Shown one piece after another: positions 45,976-53,064 of a stretch of 53,990 bases of DNA. Source of the DNA: a virus. The stretch spans positions 1-53,990 of the IMG/VR virus record IMGVR_UViG_3300036766_001883. The stretch is one strand, 5' to 3'. Below the pieces are notes generated by a model that saw only the letters and a list, made by a program, of their open reading frames with translations, had not been told where the DNA came from and did not search any database. How positions within the stretch are numbered: the stretch's first letter is position 1; each line of letters opens with the position of its first letter. The position numbers and the translations under genes are program-made.

Positions 45976-46440
45976 ATGGGCATAGATTTGGGGAGACCGG
46001 GTGGCGTCGTGGTGCTGGACGACGGGCGCCCGGGCAAGCCGGTGTGCATCTGCGCGGCGGGAGTGCCCGCCAAGATCACGGAGCTGGAGTATCAGAAGTT
46101 GCTGCATGGGCTGATGAAACAGTTCCGGCCGGACATCATCGCCGACGAGCGGCCCGGGCACTGGGGCAGGATATTCATCGGGATGAGCCAGTCTCGCGAC
46201 GACGCGCTGGCGACGGCCGCCGCGCAGGCGCTGCAGATCCCGCTGCGGCGGTTCGAGCCCCGGCGCGTGAAGATGCTGGTGGCCGCGAACGGGCGCGCCT
46301 CGAAGCAGGACGTTGGCCAGGCCGTGTCTGCGCTGGTGCGGATGCCCGCGGGCGAGCACAGCGAACACGTGACGGATGCAGCGGCTATTGCACTCGTGGC
46401 GCTCAAGGGATCGTCGCGGGGGCAGAGGGGCAGAAGATGA
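45976..46440 (+). CDS. RuvC-like Holliday junction resolvase
   Basis: A 154-residue protein with the RuvC fold signature: D4 in MGIDLGRPGG, E58 in IIADERPGHW, K110 (ASKQDVGQAV) and the H131-x-x-D134 motif in EHVTDAAAIAL. These would bind two metals and cut recombination junctions or branched packaging substrates. Size is normal. The stop overlaps the ASCH gene. With SbcCD and the RNase H it completes a phage recombination set. Confidence 0.78.
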   Translation: MGIDLGRPGGVVVLDDGRPGKPVCICAAGVPAKITELEYQKLLHGLMKQFRPDIIADERPGHWGRIFIGMSQSRDDALATAAAQALQIPLRRFEPRRVKMLVAANGRASKQDVGQAVSALVRMPAGEHSEHVTDAAAIALVALKGSSRGQRGRR

Positions 46441-46904
46441 TCGCCTTGTCGGTGAGGCAGCCGTGGGCGGAGGCGATCGTGCTCGGCCTGAAGACGATCG
46501 AGGTGCGCACGTGGGTGCCGTTCTCGATCCGGCTGCCGAGGCGGATAGCGATTCACGCAGGCAAGGCGGTGCCGCGATCGTGGCCGCCCTCGGTGGACGC
46601 CGCGATGAAGAGAGTCGGCGACCGTTATGGATGCATCGTAGGCGTGGCGACGCTGATTGATGTGAGGCGCTTCGCGGATCGGACCGACTTCGAGAACGCG
46701 GCAAGCCAACATCTGAACCCGCTGGCCTGGTGGCAGCCGGGACTGTGCGCGTGGCAATTCGGGCAGGCGATGCGCTTCGAGGAGCCGATACCGTGCCGTG
46801 GCATGCAGGGCCTGTTCGAATTGGCCGATCAGGAAGCCCAGGTCGTGATCGCAGCGATCGCCGGCCTGAGAGCACCGCAAGAAAGGAGCAACAATGAGGA
46901 CTAA
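46437..46904 (+). CDS. ASCH-domain protein
   Basis: A 155-residue protein opening with ALSVRQPWAEAIVLGLKTIE and VRTW, the hallmark of ASCH/PUA-like proteins, followed by IAIHAGKAV and a GVATLIDVRRF strand. ASCH domains bind RNA or modified nucleosides. ATG overlaps the RuvC-like stop. In phages such proteins are accessory with unknown targets; a role in RNA metabolism or nucleoside modification is inferred only from the family. Confidence 0.75.
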   Translation: MIALSVRQPWAEAIVLGLKTIEVRTWVPFSIRLPRRIAIHAGKAVPRSWPPSVDAAMKRVGDRYGCIVGVATLIDVRRFADRTDFENAASQHLNPLAWWQPGLCAWQFGQAMRFEEPIPCRGMQGLFELADQEAQVVIAAIAGLRAPQERSNNED

Positions 46905-47448
46905 CTGGCAGCAACGAGCAGTAAGCATCAACAGGCGACTGAAGCATCGGAAGGCGCTTCGCGCGCTGAGGTTCTTCAAGCTCATGCTCGTCGCGGGTCT
47001 GTGCGGCTGGCTGTTATCGTGTCCGAGGGGGCAGACGAAGTACGTCATGGCCGCGCAGGCCAAGGCCCGAACAGGCGTTGACCCCACGGTAACCTGGACG
47101 CAGGACAAGGCCAGCCTGCATCCGGCCGAGACTTTGATCATCACGATCAAGGTGGCGGTTCCCACGACAGAGACCGCCGACGCGACGGGCGTGGTGCTCA
47201 CCGTCAACCTGTCCTCCTACCTGGAGATGCAGAGCATTGCCAGGGGGGCGTTCTCGATCGACAATTCGGCCTGCATCACCGCGACCCAGCAGCCGACCCC
47301 GTCATGCGCGAATGCCACAACCAATGTGCCGGAGTTTCCCCTGACGCTGACACCCGACTCGACGAACAAGATCACGGTCGCGATCGGGGTCTTGAAGCGG
47401 GGCGAGACAAATACCTATCTCGTCCGGGCCAAATTGCGCGGGACGTAG
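46894..47448 (+). CDS. Exported protein, possible lipoprotein with Ig-like domain
   Basis: A 184-residue protein. A basic start (NRRLKHRKALRALRFFK) leads to a hydrophobic helix LMLVAGLCGWLLSC; LLSC may be a weak lipobox. The mature part is beta-rich (SLHPAETLIITIKVAVPTTE; GVVLTVNLSSYLEM; ITVAIGVLKRGETNTYLV), like DUF11 or other Ig-type surface proteins. AAAGGAGCAACA is a strong ribosome binding site. An exported beta protein in a phage accessory region suggests lysogenic conversion or superinfection exclusion. Confidence 0.6.
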   Translation: MRTNWQQRAVSINRRLKHRKALRALRFFKLMLVAGLCGWLLSCPRGQTKYVMAAQAKARTGVDPTVTWTQDKASLHPAETLIITIKVAVPTTETADATGVVLTVNLSSYLEMQSIARGAFSIDNSACITATQQPTPSCANATTNVPEFPLTLTPDSTNKITVAIGVLKRGETNTYLVRAKLRGT

Positions 47449-47450
47449 CG

Positions 47451-47522
47451 GTGGGGAGCCGACTGCGCGGCCGCTGGCACGGCTTCGGCGCCTTGCCGCC
47501 CTCATCGGGAGGACCCGGATGA
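47451..47522 (+). CDS. Possible small ORF before an HNH gene
   Basis: GTG start, 23 residues (VGSRLRGRWHGFGALPPSSG ...), ends in an ATGA overlap with the HNH gene. It may be the 5' stub of a gene split by the HNH gene, with the 3' part at 48001. Only the overlaps support it. Confidence 0.25.
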   Translation: MGSRLRGRWHGFGALPPSSGGPG

Positions 47523-48028
47523 TAAGCCTATCGGAAGAAACACAGAATCGGTTCTGGCGCAAAGTCTGCAAGGGCGAGTCCTGCTGGCTGTGGACCGCGG
47601 CCAAAGCCAACACAGGATATGGGGCTTTCGGCTTCCGGCGGAATGGGCGGACGATGACAATGAAGGCGCACCGCGTCGCCTACGAACTCTGCGTCGGGCC
47701 GATTCCCGAAGGGATGATTCTGCTCCACAAGTGCGACGTAGCGGCCTGTGTGAACCCTGATCATCTGTCGCTTGGAACGAAAGCCGAGAATAACCGGGAC
47801 ATGCAGGCCAAGGGTCGGAAGGTCTCTGGCGGTAGTTACGAGCGGCCGCACCGTTACAAGCGCGGCACAGAACATCATGCTGCGAAATTGACTCCGGATC
47901 TTGTCCGGCAATTGCGAAGCGATCAGAGGTCTGGAATGTCGGAGTCGCAACTTGGTCGGAAATATGGCCTATCGGCTGGGGCGGCGGGGAGAGTGGCAAG
48001 ATGCGAGCGATGGAAGCACGTCTGCTGA
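47519..48028 (+). CDS. HNH endonuclease with C-terminal HTH
   Basis: A 169-residue protein of the HNH_3 style: CWLWTAAKANTGYGAFGF, MKAHRVAYELCVGPIPEGM, HKCDVAACVNPDHLSLGT, ENNRDMQAKGRK, then a helix-turn-helix (MSESQLGRKYGLSAGAAGRV). His-Asn-His residues and the zinc cysteines are in place. GGGAGGACCCGG precedes ATG. Fourth HNH gene in this genome. It is a mobile endonuclease in an accessory gap. Confidence 0.85.
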   Translation: MISLSEETQNRFWRKVCKGESCWLWTAAKANTGYGAFGFRRNGRTMTMKAHRVAYELCVGPIPEGMILLHKCDVAACVNPDHLSLGTKAENNRDMQAKGRKVSGGSYERPHRYKRGTEHHAAKLTPDLVRQLRSDQRSGMSESQLGRKYGLSAGAAGRVARCERWKHVC

Positions 48029-48129
48029 TAACCGAGGGTGCCTACCGACACCTGCCGGCGCTCGCATCCGTTGGGAAGCGCGAAACGAACCGGGAGTTCA
48101 TCATCACCGCCAGGAGGGCATGTGCGTGA
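48001..48129 (+). CDS. Small ORF overlapping the HNH 3' end
   Basis: A 42-residue protein (MRAMEARLLITEGAYRHLPA ...) starting in the HNH gene after GGGGAGAGTGGCAAG and ending with a GTGA overlap with the next gene. Good ribosome binding site and precise chaining make it plausible. It could be the rest of a gene cut by the HNH insertion. Confidence 0.4.
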   Translation: MRAMEARLLITEGAYRHLPALASVGKRETNREFIITARRACA

Positions 48130-48572
48130 GCGGCATCGGCAGGGCTGAATTTGAGATCGGGGCTTGGTATGTCGAACGCATTCGCCTCTGCATGGAAAAC
48201 CACCCCTTCGGCGTATCCCTGCGCGCCATCTGCCTCTACTGCGAACGCGGCGAGAAGGCCGAGGTTGATTGGCCGGCCCTCTATGAGGTCCTGTGCCTCC
48301 TGGAGGGACGGCAGATCGTCGAGTTGGACCGGGACGACGGCGGCAACATTAACTGGTTGCGGCGCGGCGAGAAATGGCCCGCCGCGAAGGGAGCAAGGAG
48401 GACGACGTCAATGAACCAGGTTGTATTGATGGTGGTGGTTCGAGCTGGAGAGACAGAACAGGCCTTGCAGGCCGATTGTATTCGACCTGGATGGCAAGGC
48501 CGAGTCGTTCCAACACGGCTGATCTCCAAGTCTGCTTGGCCTGCGGGCAATTTCTTCAGGCTGGGCGGATAG
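48126..48572 (+). CDS. Unknown protein, possibly two-part
   Basis: A 148-residue frame with GTG 48126 after AGGAGGG. The first 90 residues (AEFEIGAWYVERIRLCMENH; WPALYEVLCLLEGRQIVELD) form a plausible small winged domain. Beyond about residue 95 the frame reads MNQVVLMVVVRAGETEQALQ, preceded by AGGAGG and an ATG at 48411, so the last 53 residues may be a separate gene or out of frame. A competing frame (48491) with a zinc ribbon overlaps here. Confidence 0.45.
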   Translation: MSGIGRAEFEIGAWYVERIRLCMENHPFGVSLRAICLYCERGEKAEVDWPALYEVLCLLEGRQIVELDRDDGGNINWLRRGEKWPAAKGARRTTSMNQVVLMVVVRAGETEQALQADCIRPGWQGRVVPTRLISKSAWPAGNFFRLGG

Positions 48573-48658
48573 CGGAGATGGACGGCACGGGTGGCTTTGC
48601 GTGCACCGGGTGCGGGCAGATTTTCCCGGCAGGCCATCCCAGGAGGCCTGCGAGCTAG
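48491..48658 (+). CDS. Small zinc-ribbon protein
   Basis: A 55-residue frame with CLACGQFLQAG and CTGCGQIFPAG, two CxxCG knuckles forming a zinc ribbon. The frame is open further upstream (to ATG 48374), so the true start is uncertain. It overlaps the end of the preceding gene in another frame; the cysteine pattern favours this frame after about 48500. Confidence 0.45.
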   Translation: MARPSRSNTADLQVCLACGQFLQAGRIAEMDGTGGFACTGCGQIFPAGHPRRPAS

Positions 48659-48765
48659 CAATACATTGCCCGCCCGGGCCGGGGAGCACGAAACTACAAC
48701 AGCGCTGTCTTCACACAACAATGGCCGTCGCTCCCTGGCCCAGGGCGGGAACGAGGATGGATTGG

Positions 48766-48969
48766 ATGCGGGTATCTGAGAGAATCTGGTGGCTGCTGGC
48801 GTGGTTGAAGGCGGCATGCACGATCTTCGGCCCCTGGCCGGCCTTCACGTGGCTGGCGAGGGAATGTAGCGCGCCGTGGCCTGCCGCGGTGATGGTGGGC
48901 TTCCTGTTCTGGCTACTCTCGCTGCGGGTTGTGGACTGGATACTGAAGCCGGGCGGCACGCTGGAGTAA
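48766..48969 (+). CDS. Small membrane protein
   Basis: A 67-residue protein with two hydrophobic helices rich in Trp (WWLLAWLKAACTIFGPWPAF and AVMVGFLFWLLSLRVVDWIL). ACGAGG nine bases upstream supports ATG 48766; ATG 48757 is an alternative. Likely inserted in the host inner membrane; function unknown. Confidence 0.55.
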   Translation: MRVSERIWWLLAWLKAACTIFGPWPAFTWLARECSAPWPAAVMVGFLFWLLSLRVVDWILKPGGTLE

Positions 48970-49023
48970 AGGGAGGCAGCCGTGCACCCCATAACGAATA
49001 CGGAGCCGGAAGGAGACGAACAG

Positions 49024-49425
49024 ATGAGCAAGGCGACTGAGGGATGGATCCTGTATGCCCTGCCCACAGGGTTCGACGACGACTATAGTATAGATGCCTA
49101 CGTGTGGGCCGCGCCAAGCGAAGACCTCAATGGGATGGCAGTTGAGTTCCTGAAGGCCACGGGTGCGCCCTACGTGGCGGCCCCGCCGCCAGTGGGCGAG
49201 GACGAGGTGGCCGTCGCCCTGACCCGCATCTCGGAGGAGGCTCTGGCTCCTGCAACCGACTGGTATTCCGAGGAGAGGAACTGGAGGGACAAGATGGTCG
49301 AGGCGGGATACGCGAAGATGCCGGGCGATGCTGACTCCGCGATATTTGTGGCCTGGCTGTGCCAGACGTATCCCGACAGGTTCCGCTCGCAGGAAGTGCG
49401 AGAGTGGCGATTGGGTAGCGGGTGA
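49024..49425 (+). CDS. Acidic protein of unknown function
   Basis: A 133-residue acidic protein with GGAGACGAACAG before ATG 49024; GTG 48982 is in frame upstream. The pattern WILYALPTGFDDDYSIDAYV is followed by a helix. No known motif. The stop overlaps the next gene's GTG. Confidence 0.5.
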   Translation: MSKATEGWILYALPTGFDDDYSIDAYVWAAPSEDLNGMAVEFLKATGAPYVAAPPPVGEDEVAVALTRISEEALAPATDWYSEERNWRDKMVEAGYAKMPGDADSAIFVAWLCQTYPDRFRSQEVREWRLGSG

Positions 49426-49811
49426 GTGATGGACTAGAACGGGTCGTGGCGGCTGACCAAGGGGATATCGCGCCGATTGAAACCGAAGCCGCCGAGCGGC
49501 TGGTGCATGAGGCGATAGGAATCGCAAACCGGGAGGGAAGCGGAATGAAACTTCGAGACTGCCTCAAGGTATTTGCTCGAGTGATGGAGGCGCGCCTCCG
49601 GGACAACGAATGGCGCGGCGGTTGGGATGTCGAGTCCTTCGGGAAGATGCTCGCTGCCCTGGATGACCAGCGACGCCAACTGAAGTTGTCGGTCAAGCAC
49701 CTGAGCCAGGGGAAGGCGCAGCCTGGGGAACTCGTGCGCCGCGCGGCCGACGTGGCCAACTACGCGATGATCGTCGCCGAGCTGGCCAGGAAGCAGCAGC
49801 CGTCAAGATGA
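49422..49811 (+). CDS. Small helical protein of unknown function
   Basis: A 129-residue protein, mostly helical: IETEAAERLVHEAIGIANRE, LRDCLKVFARVMEARLRDNE, LVRRAADVANYAMIVAELAR. It has the look of the 'DUF' proteins that accompany phage packaging and accessory genes. GTG overlaps the previous stop and the stop overlaps the next ATG. Confidence 0.55.
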   Translation: MSDGLERVVAADQGDIAPIETEAAERLVHEAIGIANREGSGMKLRDCLKVFARVMEARLRDNEWRGGWDVESFGKMLAALDDQRRQLKLSVKHLSQGKAQPGELVRRAADVANYAMIVAELARKQQPSR

Positions 49812-50341
49812 AACCTTTCACGGTCGAGATCTGGGACGGGCCGCTGCGAGACACGGCGGTTGTCACTTTTCCAGGGGCGGGGGATGAGTGCCGCTTGCCA
49901 CTGCTACACCACATCGTCGCGGTCGACCCCGAGGATCGTGACTACAAGGCACCCATGAGTTCCATTCTAGTCGAGATGACGCGTCGGCAGTGGCGCATTC
50001 TGCGGCAGCGGCTGGCGGCCGTCGGCAAGCGTCGTCTCGTCCTGGAGATCAGGGAGGGCAGTGGCCGAGGATATCGCGGGACGGAGAACAAGGTCATGAA
50101 ACGATTCCTGTTCCGTGCGGATTGTTTCTTTCGAGCGGACAGTATCGATGAGGCTTTTGAATTGCTCGGGAGGCACTTCCTAGCCTTGGCCACTGGGGAT
50201 GACCGCGGTCCAGAGTTCGTCGGTCAGATGAATATTGAGCCTGCAGACTGCTCGCCGGCGGGGGATAGCAGGGGCCAATCGTGTGATATAATGGACTCGA
50301 GGGCCGGCGATGATGATCCCGCGCGAGCAGATCCGCCCTAA
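49808..50341 (+). CDS. Small phage protein carrying the 298-bp repeat, unknown function
   Basis: A 177-residue frame. Residues 1-65 are unique (KPFTVEIWDGPLRDTAVVTF; VEMTRRQWRILRQRLAAVGK); from residue 66 the DNA is the 298-bp repeat, also found at 53693. The natural protein probably ends near RGPEFVGQMNIEPAD, since the last part is promoter-like DNA. KRFLFRADCFFRADSIDEAF, ELLGRHFLALATG is a small ferredoxin-like pattern seen in phage accessory proteins. The frame runs 32 bases into the ParB gene. Confidence 0.55.
   Translation: MKPFTVEIWDGPLRDTAVVTFPGAGDECRLPLLHHIVAVDPEDRDYKAPMSSILVEMTRRQWRILRQRLAAVGKRRLVLEIREGSGRGYRGTENKVMKRFLFRADCFFRADSIDEAFELLGRHFLALATGDDRGPEFVGQMNIEPADCSPAGDSRGQSCDIMDSRAGDDDPARADPP
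50002..50299. repeat. 298-bp direct repeat, copy A
   Basis: Identical over 298 bp to 53693-53990, on the same strand. It contains the 3' part of the gene at 49808 and an extended -10 promoter. After copy A comes the ParB-like gene; after copy B (through the circle) comes the methyltransferase piece at 128. The two copies bracket an island of 3,393 bp. Recombination between them would release a 3,691-bp circle. Confidence 0.95.
50284..50292 (+). promoter_or_regulatory. Extended -10 promoter candidate in repeat copy A
   Basis: TGATATAAT as at 112-120. The start of transcription would be about 50299, only some 11 bases before the ParB start codon, so the message would be nearly leaderless. In copy B the same element faces the methyltransferase piece. 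Confidence 0.45.
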
Positions 50342-51197
50342 CGAGTGGAACGCGAACACGTTCGATCCCGAGAATTACCCCAAGCTGGTCGAGAGCATCC
50401 GGGACCGCGGCATCATGGAGCCTCTCAAGGTCATGCCGGACCCCTGCTGTGCGATCGCCAGGGGCGGCGATGGAAATACCGAGGATCTCCGCTACCTGCT
50501 GATTGACGGGTATCACCGCTGGCTCGCCGCCGAGGAGCTGGGGCTGATGGAACTGCCTTGCGAGGTCTGGGAGATCAGCCTCGAGGAAGCGAAGATCCGC
50601 GGCCTTCAGTTGAACTACCTTCGCGGCCAGCCGGTGCCGCAGCGGCTGGCCGCCCTGCTGCACGATCTCAATGCCACGTTCGCGGTCGAGGATCTGGCGA
50701 ACCTATTGCCCTGGTCGGCGGGCGAGATCGAGCAGGCGATAGACCTGTTGCCCTGGTCGGCGGGCGAGATCGAGCAGGCGATAGACCTGCTGGCCTGCGA
50801 TGATGACCGACTCCTCGTCGAATTGCTACGGGAACGCCAGGCGACGGGGACCCTGGCTTCGACGGGATGGGACGACGAGGCGCTGCGCGAGATGATGGGG
50901 CGGCTGGACATGCTCGACGAGGGCTTACCTGCCGATCCGGGACCGGGCGCCGTGCCGGCGCAGGCGGTGACGCACCCGGGCGACGTGTGGATGATGGGCC
51001 GCCACCGCGTCGCTGCCGCGACGGGCAAGAGGCGGGCCGAGCTAACCGAGGCTGTTCGCATCTTCTCATCCGAGCACAGTCTACCCGAGGAGCAGGTGCG
51101 GATACGCGCTGTGGTGCTCATTGATCAGCGGCAGCGCAAGCGCGATGGCTTTCTATGGGTGCCACCCAAGCCGACGCGCTACGCCTCCTTGCGTTGA
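50310..51197 (+). CDS. ParB-like N-terminal part of a ParB-methyltransferase, disrupted
   Basis: A 295-residue frame. Residues 1-120 match the ParB/Srx nuclease-like domain of phage ParB-methyltransferases (QIRPNEWNANTFDPENYPKL; IDGYHRWLAAEELG). GDVWMMGRHRVAAATG near 228-243 normally leads into the methyltransferase domain. Here the frame then changes to an unrelated, basic 50-residue tail (RIRAVVLIDQRQRKRDGFLW). The lost C-terminal half is found at 136-915. A 42-bp tandem duplication (50706-50789) doubles the peptide LLPWSAGEIEQAID. The gene is broken by the foreign segment that carries hsdM. Confidence 0.75.
   Translation: MMIPREQIRPNEWNANTFDPENYPKLVESIRDRGIMEPLKVMPDPCCAIARGGDGNTEDLRYLLIDGYHRWLAAEELGLMELPCEVWEISLEEAKIRGLQLNYLRGQPVPQRLAALLHDLNATFAVEDLANLLPWSAGEIEQAIDLLPWSAGEIEQAIDLLACDDDRLLVELLRERQATGTLASTGWDDEALREMMGRLDMLDEGLPADPGPGAVPAQAVTHPGDVWMMGRHRVAAATGKRRAELTEAVRIFSSEHSLPEEQVRIRAVVLIDQRQRKRDGFLWVPPKPTRYASLR
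50706..50789 (+). repeat. Perfect 42-bp tandem duplication in the ParB-like gene
   Basis: Two identical, in-frame 42-bp units (50706-50747 and 50748-50789), each coding LLPWSAGEIEQAID. The identity shows a recent slip. It adds 14 residues to the linker helix after the ParB domain. Confidence 0.92.
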
Positions 51198-51213
51198 GAG
51201 GAGAAGCCAGCTT

Positions 51214-53064
51214 ATGCGCAGGGGTAAAGGGTCTGCGGAGAAGAGTCGGGGCACGAAGGTTCTCGAGGCGATAGTCCTGCCACGCCTGGACGATCTGGGA
51301 TACCGCGGCTCCGATCGCCTGGACCTGGGTGTGCGCTTCCTGGACGATGAAGCTGTAACTGCGGTGGCCAAGGCCGAGGGGAAGCCACGGATCGTGGTCG
51401 ACATCATTGAGACACTCCCGAAGGACACCAGCTTCGAAACGGAGGCTCGGACCAGGGCACTCATCGCCTACCAAGTTGGGACAGCATACAACGACAACTA
51501 CCCGACTCATGCCTGGGTTACTGACGGTAGCGCTCACCTATTCTACGATTACGAGAAGGAAGCCCCAGTTCTTGTTCTCCCGGAGGCAAAGCGAGCGCGC
51601 CAAAAGATTGCTCGGGAACGACAGGAAGAAGCTCGCGCGCGGGCGGCGCTCACGCGCAGCCTTGAGCCCTTCTATCGTGCGATGGGACAGCTGCGAGAAC
51701 TGCTCCACGCGAGAGGGAGGTTTGGTGGGCGAAACGAGTCCCTCGACGAGCTCGTCAAGCTACTGATGGTGAAGATGCATGAAGAGCAGCATGGAACCAA
51801 CCGCCTTTGTGTAGAGAAGCTGGAGGAGCTTGGCGAGAGGGAGTGCGGAGGACGTGCTAACATCGCAAAGGCTCTGCACCGCCTGTTTAGCGAGGTGATC
51901 GGGGTGCCAACCTACAGAAACAGCGATGGCACGTCCATATTCGGGGAGACGCCTTCGTTGTGCATTCCAACCACGGAGAATGGCTTCGCCCGTGACGTCG
52001 TTCGCATCCTGGAGGCCGTTGAGTTGCTGCATCTGGACGAAGACAACGGGGGGCGGTCGCTCGAATTGCGTTACGACATACTGAACGAGGCCTTCGGCAA
52101 CTTCATCCGCGACAACTTTGTGAACGAGAAAGAACTGGCCCAGTACCTTACCCCAATTGAGTGCGTCAACTGCATGACGGATCTTGCCTTCGCTGACATC
52201 GAACGTGACCCCGATGACCGTCATCGAATTCTCAGTGTCACATGGGAGAATCCTTACGTCATTCTCGACCCGACGTGCGGGGTGGGCAGTTTTCTGATCG
52301 CTTCCCTTCGACGAGTGCGCCAGATGGTGCGTGCGGCCGACTTGCCCAGTAGCCGGCAGCAGGAGATCTTCGACATCTTCCGCGATCACTGCGTGTATGG
52401 CCAGGACAAGGTTGACCGGATGGTGAGTTACGCGAAGCTCAACATGATCCTCTTCGGAGATGGCCATGCAAACATCTACCAAGGCAATTCAATCGTGGAT
52501 GAACCTGGCCGAACGGACAAGCTGAAACAGCTGGAAGGCCAGGTATCACTTATCTTGACGAATCCCCCCTTCGGCGGTGAGTTCTCTGGGGAAGATATTG
52601 GACCGTACGAATTCGGGCACGTAGGAGAAGACTTCTCAAAGCCCCTTGTGAAGGGACCTGTCGACTCGGAGATCCTTCTGCTCGAGCGCTACATTCGCCT
52701 GTTGCGGCCAGGAGGGCGAATGGTGGTAGTCGTGCCCGATGGCCTGTTGACCAACCAGGGCCGTCAGGCGAGGATGCGGCAGTGGCTCCGCGACCGCGCA
52801 GTCCTCAAAGCTGTCATCAGTTTCCCGACCGTCACCTTCGAGCAAGCTGGAACCGCCACGAAGACGTCCGCGCTCTACATGCAGAAACAGAGTCAAGGAA
52901 ACACACTGTCTCAGGGCCCTGTCTTCATGGCCGTGTGTGAGGATACTGGGTTCGTGATCAAGACCGAGCGGGGCCAAAAGGTCAGGTATTCGATGGGCTC
53001 CAACCAGCTTCTTGAGCTTGTGGAACTCTACGGGACTAGGCAACCAGCGGAGGCGCTTTCTTGA
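51214..53064 (+). CDS. hsdM: Type I-like N6-adenine DNA methyltransferase (HsdM)
   Basis: A 616-residue protein. AdoMet motif DPTCGVGSFLIA near 351, catalytic NPPF near 449 (LTNPPFGGEF), a helical region before it (FVNEKELAQYLTPIECVNCM), and an N-terminal domain (IVVDIIETLPKDTSFETEAR; YPTHAWVTDGSAHLFYDYEK) that resembles the HsdR-N type found in some stand-alone methylases. GAGAGGAGAAG precedes the start. GC is visibly lower than in flanking genes, so it is foreign to this phage. No restriction subunit is present. It would modify adenine with HsdS, possibly protecting phage DNA. Confidence 0.85.
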   Translation: MRRGKGSAEKSRGTKVLEAIVLPRLDDLGYRGSDRLDLGVRFLDDEAVTAVAKAEGKPRIVVDIIETLPKDTSFETEARTRALIAYQVGTAYNDNYPTHAWVTDGSAHLFYDYEKEAPVLVLPEAKRARQKIARERQEEARARAALTRSLEPFYRAMGQLRELLHARGRFGGRNESLDELVKLLMVKMHEEQHGTNRLCVEKLEELGERECGGRANIAKALHRLFSEVIGVPTYRNSDGTSIFGETPSLCIPTTENGFARDVVRILEAVELLHLDEDNGGRSLELRYDILNEAFGNFIRDNFVNEKELAQYLTPIECVNCMTDLAFADIERDPDDRHRILSVTWENPYVILDPTCGVGSFLIASLRRVRQMVRAADLPSSRQQEIFDIFRDHCVYGQDKVDRMVSYAKLNMILFGDGHANIYQGNSIVDEPGRTDKLKQLEGQVSLILTNPPFGGEFSGEDIGPYEFGHVGEDFSKPLVKGPVDSEILLLERYIRLLRPGGRMVVVVPDGLLTNQGRQARMRQWLRDRAVLKAVISFPTVTFEQAGTATKTSALYMQKQSQGNTLSQGPVFMAVCEDTGFVIKTERGQKVRYSMGSNQLLELVELYGTRQPAEALS

